From: Rhynochetos jubatus
Taxonomy: Eukaryota > Chordata > Aves > Eurypygiformes > Rhynochetidae
Length of the DNA stretch: 64,000 nucleotides
Assembly (NCBI GenBank): GCA_027574665.1
Contig: CM050654.1
Span: 28,043,722 to 28,107,721 of the forward strand
Direction of reading: 5' to 3'
The position numbers were made by a program, and so were the translations under genes. The number at the start of each line of letters is the position of its first letter. The stretch's first letter is position 1. Below, in pieces: positions 25,801 to 36,020 of the stretch. The notes under the pieces are model-generated. The model searched no databases, was not told where the DNA came from, and saw only the letters and a list, made by a program, of their open reading frames with translations.

Positions 25801-26915
25801 TTTTTTTTACAATTGCAAAGCAAGAGGACACTTAGCAGCAGCACACACAGTGTGGCAGGTTCTTTGATTAGTATGAATGGCTCCATCAAGCCAGGAAGGG
25901 ACAGGAACAGATAAATGCTTTCCATCCAGTTTTACTATCTGCATCATTGTTCCTATAATGCAGTCAGAGGTGATTTTAAAGTTATTAACAGGTAGAAGCT
26001 GGACCATTCAAGTACAAATTCATCAGGAACCTGTGTGGTGACAGCCAGGGTCTCTGTAGGTGGGACCTGGTCCCATAACCACCACCTGCATTCCTTGCCA
26101 TCCATGCCCAGCCCATTAACTTGCTCTTGTTTAAAGGAGTCTGTGCCCCCTTACAGCCTGCTTATGCCTGTCTGTTCAATAGAGGTAGCTGTTTGCCCTT
26201 TGTCAAGCACTTCAGGTTATCCTTGAAATGCTTCTGCTTCCCATGCTCTGTTGTGCTGGCCAGGCACTGCCTGGGCATTCATCTGTTGAATTTACAAGCC
26301 ATGCATTTTCCCCTGCATCTGGACCCTCATTAGAAAAACAGGTAGACATAACTTCCCACTAAGACTTCACAGCATTATCCATATTTAGACCCTGAGACAT
26401 TGCCAGTGGGGTAGATAAGGCTACATAATTATAAATTGAAGCAGAGATTTAATATGGGATGCAATGTTTTTGGGCTTCCTGACCCCATGCTCTGGGTCGT
26501 TTGTTGTTTCTCTCAAGGCAGTTCTTAGAGAATTTTGTGACACATAAGATGCTGTACATCAACACAAAATGGCAGACTCTCTTACAGAGAATTTGCCAGC
26601 TAAATAGGCAAGCAAATAATCTTACGAGTGACAGAGCTCTGGACCTGGGTCCCTGGCTGCTTCCCATTTAGGTTCTTCCCTAGTCGTAATATATCTGAGC
26701 TGGAGCCACTATACTTTCCTGATAAGGACACATGGAGTCTTCTACACAACTGCCTGTTTTCATTCCACTAGGAACTCAGTGTCCCTGAGACCTTTATCCT
26801 TCACCAAATTTAATTGAAACTGGGGAAAAAAATCTAAAAAATCTGCTGTGGAAGGGCTGAGCCACATGGAGTGACTATTTCATTAGAAGAACAAACTAAA
26901 CAACATGGAAGAAAT
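25801..26915. other. Non-coding, nothing recognised
   Basis: Unique-looking sequence. Confidence 0.45.
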
Positions 26916-26919
26916 TATA

Positions 26920-27005
26920 ATAATCCCTGCTTTTCTGGTGAGGAATGTAAGCAAAGAGCAATGCAGTAAAGTACTTTGAAAGGTTTTGAGATATAAAAAG
27001 CGGCT
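26920..27005 (+). mobile_element. Possible L2/MIR-type 3' tail relic
   Basis: GTAAAGTACTTTGAAAGG followed by TTTTGAGATATAAAAAGC resembles the old amniote L2/MIR tail (GTAAAGCGCTTTGAGATCC ... GGCGCTATATAA) in order and spacing. Short and degenerate, recognised from memory. Confidence 0.4.
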
Positions 27006-27839
27006 TACCCTGTGAATTCTTGTGTTCCTGAGTTGTTTATGAAAATCTTTTTGCACAAGAAAGTATCTGGTGGCTTCAGATTAGATTATACATACCTGTT
27101 AGGAATAAAGCAGAAGGGGATTCTGATAAAAAGACCAAAGGCATAACCCATAAATCAAGAAGCGAAACAAAAATGGAACCTGCTGCTGATGGAATTTCCA
27201 TTGATTTATTTGAACAGCCCCAGTATGAATAATAACTTAATCTGTCTCAAGACTCTCTCCCCACAGCACACTGATTTACAGCAGCCATCCATCTCTTTTC
27301 ATAATTAGCAGGCTCTGACAGTATTTATTCTTCTTTGCCCACCTTCATTACCATTAAAATTTAGACTTCCTCCCTGCTATGGAGCAGTCAGCATTCATGC
27401 TGCCTGGTGCACTGGGATTACTCAACAGCTTGATTTGTGGAGGTGTTTTCTTATATTCCCCCTTCTTTGCACTGGCAGGTAGTCTGCTGCTTGTGGGAGG
27501 AAGCTTTTCTGGGAAGGCAGCAGAAATCAAAACAGCCTTGGTACTGTGTGGCAAAAAACCCAAAATGGGGTTATAATGCTGAAAGTCAAGGCATGGAGCA
27601 ACCAAGTCTCATCTTCCCCCAGAGGTGCTCAGCAGAAGCAAAGGGAACAAAGATGAACAAATGACCAATTAATAGGTCAGGCTCCTTTTTTATAGGTGAT
27701 TTTTTCTTTTTCCAAGCTCAGGTTCATTTCCAGTCTAAACTTTAGGGAAGCCAGATTATCTAATACACCACGGAAGTGAATGACAAATTTATTTGAAGCA
27801 TAAAAAGCATACATGAAGATGTGTCCTGTCAATTTAGAA
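27006..27839. other. Non-coding, nothing recognised
   Basis: Unique-looking sequence with scattered CATTGATTTATTTG and CATAATTAGC motifs at about 27200-27310, but too sparse for a separate regulatory call. Confidence 0.4.
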
Positions 27840-28190
27840 ATATTTCTTGAATAGCTGAATGTAAGATCAGAAGGTGATTTTCTGTGTCAGCATAATTACA
27901 TTGATGACATGACATTACATCGCTGGATAATTTGATTCTAGGGTCGATTTGATAGGGAGAAAGCAACTGCATCTTCTTGGACAGACTGCCTTTTCAGAAT
28001 GCTAGATGGGCCTGAAGCTTCATAACCAACCTAAATACACACATAGTACATATTAATGTGGTAAATCAAGAGGTGGTGTTAGGCATTTAATTGGCACACA
28101 ATACTCATGCAAAATTAAATAATCATTGACAGATGTATTTATGTGACCATTTTGAGTTATTAACTGAAATTTAATTAAGTTGCTTATGGC
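27840..28190. promoter_or_regulatory. Candidate conserved non-coding element (HOX/MEIS/POU-type motifs)
   Basis: Motifs in order: CATAATTACA at 27891-27900, TTTAATTGG at about 28086-28094, ATGCAAAATTAAAT at 28107-28120 (one insertion away from an octamer), TGACAG at 28127-28132 (MEIS/TGIF core) and TTAATTAA at 28171-28178. This density is typical of developmental enhancers, but conservation has not been tested. Confidence 0.3.
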
Positions 28191-28478
28191 CACATGTGAA
28201 ATGGTCTCTGAATGGGTTTGAGATACAAATGGAACCTCATGTTTTAACCAGTTATTTTGGGGTTCAGAGCTACCTCTTTCTATCTGTGGAATGTCACCAG
28301 TTGAGCATGGGTCTTACAGTAGATGGACGAACCTGACTTCAATTGCTCAGATAATTTGGGGTGAAAGATTTTGCTTATTTTTCTATTTATAGGAATTGTT
28401 AGAAGGTGACAGGGTGACCGAAGAAGGCATCCCAGAGGATACACACTAAATCCATTCAAAAGTGCAAACTGTGGTCTC
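28191..28478. other. Non-coding, nothing recognised
   Basis: Short unique-looking interval, no element seen. Confidence 0.4.
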
Positions 28479-28763
28479 CTATTTTTCTAAGCCAGAAGGA
28501 CCAAAGTCAAATACATCATTTATTGCAAATTCTTCTTTCTGCTTGAATGACCGTGTACGTTTTCTGGATATGGGAGTCAGAATAGAGAGGTGAAAATGAA
28601 ATGCCTGTCTCGCCCTGTGAGCCCACAGCTGACACAATGATGGAATTTCACTTTCTGTTCCCTGATTGTCCACCTTAATCACAGGCCCATACATTCCAGC
28701 TTCATTGAGAAGCTGATTGCTCATGAATGTCACCCAGCCCTTGAGTTTCCTGCAGATCATCAC
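28479..28763 (-). other. Unassigned 94-codon open frame with an acceptor-like CTGCAG
   Basis: Minus-strand frame closed by a TAG stop. Its residue composition is more protein-like than most frames here: a charged C-terminal half with an Arg/Lys cluster (SRKRTR at about residues 66-71). On the minus strand the frame is preceded within a few codons by ATCTGCAG followed by GAAACTC, which could act as a 3' splice site, but the upstream sequence is not pyrimidine-rich. No polyadenylation signal AATAAA follows closely. I do not recognise the protein. It could be a terminal exon of an unknown gene, a conserved non-coding block or chance; chance is most likely. Confidence 0.13.
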
Positions 28764-31700
28764 ATCACTTGTGCTTACTTAGATAAACAAATATTGCTGA
28801 GAGCAGCACAATGATTGAAACCTTATTTGCACAGCTTTGTGACTTGTGACTGAGCTTGACGTTTTCTAGGGAAGGACACATTCATGCCGTTGAGTTTTTG
28901 TCTGTGAGGATCCCTGTAGGCTCTTCTCATGGTGCAGGTTTTAATGGAACTTGTAGGTGGGCATTTGAGAAGTCTGCTCCTCTGTCAAATTTGGCTAAAG
29001 TCAAATGATGCTTTCAAAACTTATTATTGGGGGAGACCCAGAGTCTGGGACTTCAGGCTGATAAAGACTCTCCAAAAGCCCTGTTTTCCTGGGCAAAATA
29101 AGCTATAATGATCTCTCACGGGCAAACCAAAGAGTATCAAAACAGCAAGCCTTATTTTGTTCACCCTGTCTCAGGTAATCATACAACAATCTCTTTGGTT
29201 GCCTGTATTATAAAAACCCACCATGCCCCCAAGAGGGGCAACTGCAAGGCGCAGTTTGCCAACACGTTATTTATAGGCCTAAGTGGGTCTGCTGGATTGT
29301 CTAGTCCTGCAGCAGAAGAATGATTGTCAGTATCACTGCTCTTCATTTAGGTATCTGAGCTAGTTTAACACCACAGGTCCTATCTCCAGCATCCCTTAGA
29401 TCCCTTACCTCAGTATTCTGCCACACTTCTCTCTCTTTAGTTATGTTTACCAGGAGACTTGAACCAGAAGATGAACCCGTTGCTGATTTTGGTTGTAGTG
29501 CGAGACCTTTGCTATTTGGCACATAGTCTTGATAAGGGAACTCAGAGAAAGCTATTAAGCAGTAGTTTACATCAATGGTCAATGTCCTTTATAGTACCAC
29601 CTCTGAAAAAACTCTTCATTCAATTGCCCTGTCAGGCTGCAATAACTGCCTCTACTGATTTGTGGCAAAGCCAACAGCAAGAGTAAGTGCTTCTTTGCCT
29701 TTGATTTGTGTGAAAGGAATTTCTAAATGGCTGCAGGGAACACCTTTTCTTCAGGATGTGCTATTTTACCCAGCAGGAATTGCAGGAAAGGGATATGTGT
29801 GTAAAGAAAGTCCCCTCCTTGAAGATTGCTCTTTACAAACACAGCCCTTACTACAGCAGACAAAAAGAGGACTGGAGGAGGATGGGCCTTTTCAGTGGCA
29901 CACAGACCAGCTGAAAGGAGAAGACATAAATGTGGGATGCAGAGGGACACAATGAGACAACAGCACACTGAAGTACCACAGTCCTCCACTGTTCAGAAAC
30001 TCTGCAACATCTGGGTCTAAGTGAACAGTGCATTTGCCTTACCTCTGCATTCCCTGGGTTTTTCTGCAACTTCACTATTTCTTCAGTAACAAAGGAACAA
30101 GTTTAAGACTGTTTTTTATAGAACCCTTCAAAAAGTGAGCTGGAGTCTGTGGAGGCAGACTGAAAGTGTGGTGCAGATTTCAAAGTGCAGAATAAAACCA
30201 TATGCTCCTTTTAATAGGCACAGAGAGGATGCTCTAGTCTGGTCTCTTGGGAAGATTTATTTTTTTGTTCCTTTGTGTCAGGCACACCGTCAGGAGGAAG
30301 AACAAGAAAAGTAGATTCAGACGCAGAATTATGAATTCAGACATCTCAGTTGTGAGTGTGTGTTTAGATAATTCAGGTCCAGTCCTTCACTTGTGTGAGT
30401 GCGCCCCAAGTGACTGACGGAGGTTGTGTAACAAATATATTTCTTGCAGTTTGTCATAAACACAACCAGGCACGACTACAGCATTTTGCATGTGGTTTTA
30501 TGCTTCCCAGGCAGCCATGCAGGGACACTATAGAGCTGCCCCCAAAATGTGCCCCCAGTGATCATAGTCATAGACTCAGGGCTACATTTGTCCTTTCAAA
30601 ACTTTCCAGGGGAAAGGGCCAAATAGCCTTATTTTAGAGCTGTACAAATTTCTGAATTGGTAGCTAGGCAGGGAAAAGCCACACTGTCCTCCGCTCCCAA
30701 AAAATATACATCATGAGATTTATTTCAATTCTAAAAGGATTTCTAGGAAAAAAAAAAACCTGCCAGAAACAATCATTAAAAAAAGTTTATATTATTCTGA
30801 AAGATATTCCAGTGTTTGAGCTTCTTTTCTTTAGACCTACTTTGAAGATTTTTATTAAGAGAAATTTGGAAAAGCCAGTTTTGCTTTGAAGCAGAACATA
30901 GGAACTCACCCTGCAAAAAAGCCACTTTGACTTATTTGTAAATTACAGACAGTGATAAGGCAAAAAACTATAAACCCACAAATTCTTTCAGTCAACCCAA
31001 TGTGCATTTTTCCCATCAAAATCTGTGTTACCCTGCTGTTTCCCTGCTGTGAAGAAGCTGTATCACTAGCCTTTCCTGACCTCTCCATAAAAACTGCTTG
31101 ATTAACAGAAAGTGAAGATTACGGAAAGACCTCCCCTACAGATAACCGTATTCCTCTGATAGCAACAACATCCCTTCCTTTCTTCAGGCACAGAGACCTT
31201 TTACACTTTAGGAAAAAAGGAAATAGATCCATTTCAGAGAACTGCATTCAGGCTCATTTGGAGTTTAACAGCCAGTGCTGTATTAATGGCTGTCATTTTC
31301 TTCTTGTGCTCATACCTGCTGACACAGGCTTACAGCATCCTCATGTTCATCAAAGTTGTTCATCTACCCCAGTCTGCTCCAAAATACACCCCAGAGCCTA
31401 GAGTGAAACTAAGTGATTCTTTAACTGCTGCTTGTCCCTCTGCAGTCAGGGATCTGTCATAAACGCAGTCTTATAAATCTGAAACTTAGAAAGCCATGTA
31501 GTAAAGCAGATTTTGCTAGAAACAGGCTTGGTTCCAGCTGAGAACAAGCTGATGGGAGCTTGAAGCAATCCTGTGCATTTCAGAGGGTTCTGTAATTTCT
31601 TATTTGAGGTCCAAACTTTGCTGTTACATTGATGAGTATAGTTTTCCTAAATTACCAGCACTATCCCCTACTTAGCCGAGACTTGACAGTGAGTAATTTC

Positions 31701-32164
31701 TTAAGCATTTTGAAATGAGACGCTTAGAAAACAGAGAGTTGATAGAAATAATGACTATGAACAGTCAGGAGAACAGACAGTTCTTCAAAGTGTTAACATC
31801 CAAGATAGCAGCTGCAAATTAGAAGGCAGCAGCAAAGATATTTCTAACTTTCTTGCTCAGTCTGAAGTACTGAGTACTAAACAACATAGGAACTTGTGCT
31901 GAGTGAGTCTGATGATCTCGAGCCTGTGCATGAAGAAAATATTCATCAGATCTGAAATCTTTTTTGATAATTTCCAATTGTTTTGTTAACTCTGCCCAAA
32001 GTACTCTTTAGCCAAGCTTATTTTCCTTTTCAAGTGAGGATCACAGCAAAGAATGAATGAAATGTGGTTTGTATGAAAGACATAGAAAACATTTCTAGTG
32101 AAGAATATCAGAGGAAAATGCAGAAAATCACACTCTTCTCCACTGCAAATGATTCAATAGAAAG
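28764..32164. other. Non-coding, nothing recognised
   Basis: Mostly unique-looking, AT-rich sequence with several A-rich runs (around 30751 and 30778). Overlapping short frames at 29662-30075 on both strands have no recognisable motif. Confidence 0.45.
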
Positions 32165-32335
32165 CATTTGAAACCCTTGAGCTGCACATTGCTGGAGAAT
32201 GGAAGAGTACTTGGAGCAAGTATTATTACATATCCTCTACCTTAGAGATCTGCTTTTGATCTGAGGCAAGGAGGCAGGATATTGGGCTAGATAGACTTTT
32301 GGTTCATTGTCGCGCACAGCAATTTTCTGTGTCAA
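32165..32335 (+). mobile_element. Old CR1-type LINE 3' end, sense
   Basis: GGCAGGATATTGGGCTAGAT followed by AGACTTTTGGTTC and, further on, CAGCAATTTTCTGTGT corresponds to the 3' end of an ancient sauropsid CR1 lineage (GGCAGGATACTGGGCTAGAT ... GACC.TTGGTCTGA ... CAGTATGGC..TTCT). Substitutions are frequent, so the copy is old. The element body upstream is not recognisable beyond about 100 bp. Confidence 0.6.
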
Positions 32336-34989
32336 TTGCTCTTCAGCAGGTAGGGTTATTTAGAAGCACAGTGAGAATGGGAAAAAAACCCACATTTGAA
32401 CACCACAGAATAGCAGTATTGGTATCCTGAGTTAAAAAAGAAAAAGGAAAAAAGGCAAAAAAAGAGGAACTTTATTTGTGCATTTACCCTTTAAAATAAC
32501 AGGTTAGGGAATGGGCTTGACAGGCAGATATTAGTTTAAGAATAAAGTCAAGTCACTGATTTGGCCCATTTAGTTACCAAAGCTAAATAACCACATGTTC
32601 TACATTACACAGAAATTTTATCATGACACACAATTCTCTCACTTGCTTCCAACCCTGTCCTAGTCCTTCCAACACCTTGTCCTGAAATTGGTCTATATAC
32701 TTCTCCCACTCTTGGTTTATCATGAGTTTGGATCCAGATGCTGCAAATATCTGAAAGGTGAGGCCATCACTTGCTGCATCTGCATCAAGGCTGTCTTCAT
32801 GGAGCAATTTACCTCCTTTGGTTTAAGTGTCATGGATAGGCATATAACAGACTACTGCAGCACTAGTACCATACTGCTTTTCGGGCAAGTGCAAGGGGTG
32901 CCATGCAGAAGTGTACCCACCAAGAAAGATTGCTTGACTTATTGATACATCTGTGGCATCTCTAAAGAGCAGAGTGGTTGCAGTATGCAGAGGAAAATTA
33001 CAGTGGAATGGTCAAAATATTCAGGGAGGCAGAAAAGCTGCAGGGTAATTTACAGGGCAGGCAGGGCTTTCTGCACTCCCCTTTAAGGGATGACATATTT
33101 GCACCAGTGGGACAGCAGGCAGTGTCTCACATGAGGTTAATCAGGTGGGAAGCGCGACTGGACAAAAGCCTTGCGCTGGCTCTAGCCACGATGGGTGAAG
33201 GGCCAGAGCATTGGGTGTCAGCTCAGACATACTAAACACAGGGAGCAGCCATAGCTTGAACATCCATGTCTAAGGCAAACACTAACAGCACACCCACCCC
33301 TTGCTCTCTCATAACAACAGGTGAGAAATTTAGGTGGTATGGTCTTTCTTCTTGTATTTCCTACCGTGTAAAGGAAGCCAATTCATGATGTACACATTTC
33401 CTCAGTATGCTGAGAGTCCTCCACACTTACTCATGCCAGAAACGTGAAAACTTGCTACAGATTTTTACTACCCAAATGTTACTGCAATGGCTTTTTAGTT
33501 TTGATTTCAGACTTGAAAAGTTTTGGAAAGCTCTGAGTTTCCATTAACTAGGAGAATGGGTTGAAACAAGTGAAAATGGTGAGAGAAGGAGGGGAAACCA
33601 CCCATCGTGGAAAACCTATTCTGGTATTTTACTCTGAGTTATTTTACTTGTTTTATCTCATGATGAGAACCATAAAACTGTAAGACAGAAACCTGAAATC
33701 CCATTTGTCTCCCAAATAAATCCTGCTTTGCTACAGTGGCTGATCTAGCAGCTAATTAAGTGGTTATGATAGTCTTCCCATCTTTTTTTTTTTTGGTACT
33801 GTGATCTCCAGCCCACAGTATTACAAAGATTAGAGCTGCTCTGTCTTTAAATTGAAAAATGGAGACTGTATTTCTGATTGAAACATTAAATATACAGAAG
33901 ACCTAGATGCCTTTTCGATCTCAGATGCCACATCAGCCAATCTAGGCACTTTCCCTCTCAGCATTTCATGCCCGTGTTACTAAATAATAGCTTAGAAACA
34001 GAGTTGCTGGAGGGGTTTTATGCACCAGTTGGACAGTGAAGAAAGAGGAAAAATTAAATCACTTTTCTACACAGGCAGATGTGGGCATGTTGTGCCTGGA
34101 TCCTGACAGAAGGGTCATGTATTGCAATATTTTGTGAACTTCACTCCTTGAGAAATGTTTGCTGCTTCTCCAAAATCTGGAGTTTAAGCCCTACCCTTTA
34201 TAGGGGACAGTGCAAGGCTTATTATTGACCACAAACAACCTCTGGGGGCTGCACATCACTGAATTTCTGCCTCCATTTCAACCCCTTGATTTCCTTCAGG
34301 GTTGTGACCCCTGGTTTCCCTCCACATGAGACTGTAACAGCCCCCCAGAATGGGAGGCAGGCTTTGCTCAGCAAGCAGGGCTGTTATGAAGTGCCAAACC
34401 CGGCCCCAGGAATCGTGCACAGCACGAGGCTCCTGACAGTGAGAAGAAAATGAGACAATATGTTTTTGTTTTTGTAAGAAATATGCTGCTGTCTCTGCTG
34501 AGAAGCTAAAGGAAGGTGTTTTTTTAAAAAGCCATCAGCAACTGTTGTCAGTAACCATATGTTGAACAGTCTCTGCACATCGCATTTCTCCCCCTCTCTG
34601 ATGTTTCCCGGTGAAGCTGCCTTGCTTGCCAAGCGCCCATCACACTCCCCAGCCCTCACTGCTAGCCAGAAACTTGTGCCTTCAAAGCTTCAGAGATCAC
34701 AGAAACCTTTGAGGTTTTGGGATGGCTGCAAGGTTCAAGTAAATTCTTCCTTTTTCCTTTCCTCACCAACTTTTTGGCCTGAATTATGTGAAGGCAGGGA
34801 AGAAGTGCTATTACAGCAGAAGCAATGCTAATAGTTTGAACTAAGGCTATATAAAGTTGCATTCTTCTCTTTTCCTCCACAAGCAGAGCGATTTTTCAAT
34901 TTTTTTCCCAGCCGAAGGCAAATACTATGTTAAAATCATATTCAAACTATCTTGCTGCCTTTAAGCCAAAGTGTGGAGGCAGAAGAAAA
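32336..34989. other. Non-coding, one protein-like frame, otherwise nothing recognised
   Basis: A minus-strand frame of 74 codons at 32583-32807 has a plausible soluble-protein composition (acidic N-terminus, Trp/Gln/Lys-rich middle) but no motif I recognise and no clear splice context. Frames continue in other phases up to 33235 without a shared theme. The rest is unique-looking. Confidence 0.35.
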
Positions 34990-35555
34990 GATATAAAGTG
35001 GCTTGGTGAGCACTTCCACCAGCTCTCTCCATACCATTGGGTGCATGTCACCTGGCCCCATAGACTTGACAGGTCACTAAAAACTTTCCCTTAGATTATG
35101 GGGTCTTCATTCTGCTCCCCATTCCTGTCATCCAGGTCAGGGGGCTGGGTACCTGGAGAACAACTGGTCTTACTATTAAAGACTGAAGAAAGGAAGGCAT
35201 TAAGTACCTCAGCCTTTTTCACTGTTTTCCCCTGCATTTGATAAAGGATGTTGCCTGTTCTTTCTTCTAAAGGTCATAAACTCTCCTTTCCCCCACAAGT
35301 TCCAGCCATAGCTCTCTGTTCAGCCAGTCTGGTCTTCCCCCTTGCCAGCTGGTCTTTTGGCATGTGGAGATGGCTTGCTTCTGCACCTTTAAGATTTCCT
35401 TCTTGAAAAATACCCAGCCTTCCCAAACTGCCTCCCAAGGGACATTGTCAACCAGGCTCCTATACAGGCCAAAGTCTGCTCTCTGCAAGTCCGAGGTAGT
35501 AGTTCTGCTGACCCTCCTCCTTGTCCAAGAATTGAAAACCCTATCATTTTGTGTT
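34990..35555 (-). mobile_element. CR1 LINE fragment, antisense, ORF2 endonuclease-RT linker
   Basis: On the minus strand the sequence encodes the CR1 ORF2 stretch between the endonuclease and reverse transcriptase domains. Recognisable signatures are RADFGLYRSLV, VPWEAVWEGW, FFKKEILK and RPDWLNRELWLEL within 35267-35488. Further along, in other frames, come the motif around FLSSVFNSKTS, then QPPDLDDRNGEQNEDPII, and finally EVLTKPL near 35000 at the start of the RT domain. Frameshifts and stops break it into at least three phases, so it is a dead copy. It lacks the 3' UTR and the ATTCTATG end, meaning it is an internal fragment. The encoded protein in live elements is an endonuclease/reverse transcriptase that drives target-primed reverse transcription. 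Confidence 0.85.
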
Positions 35556-35589
35556 CTTATTTGCTCTTTCTTATTTTTCTTCCTTTTAA

Positions 35590-36020
35590 GTATGTTGTTA
35601 CAGACTGGACATAATACACCACCCTTTGCTAGTTCACACTAGAAAGGAGGAATTACCCACATTTTTTGTCTGTCTTATAACCTTCCCATTATATATTTAT
35701 CTCAGAATAAAGTTTACTTTCCTGTATGACATTATTGTATTCAGCTTTGTGATCCCTCCTAACCTGCAGATCCAGTTGTGACTGCTCCTACAGAACCCCA
35801 GAATTTTTCACTGTCTTTGAGTTATTTTTCTGCCTCTATTTCTCCACTAATTTCAAGATAATTTTGACAGTGATCCATTCCTCCAAAGTTCTGGCAGCCC
35901 CTTCCAGCCTGATAGAAGTCCGCAAACTCAATAAGTAGTACAACTACTCTTTCAGCCAGGTCATTAATGTAAAATTGAATGGGACTTGACCTATGTTTGA
36001 CCCAAATAGCTACTTTTTCA
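35590..36020 (-). mobile_element. Older CR1-type LINE 3' UTR fragment, antisense
   Basis: Read on the plus strand, the order CTGGACATAATAC, TTGCTAG.., TTACTTTCCTGTATGACATTA, TTTCAAGATAATTTTGACAG, CTCCAAAGTTCTGGCAGCCCC, TCCGCAAACTCAATAAG and GGTCATTAATG matches the reverse complement of a well-known old sauropsid CR1 3' UTR (GGACACAATAC ... TAGATCATTTTGA ... CAACCCCTCC ... CTGCAAACTTTATAAG ... TCATTAATGA). Divergence is high. It directly follows the younger-looking ORF2 fragment in the same orientation but cannot be the same insertion, because the 3' UTR would then lie on the 5' side. Confidence 0.65.
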
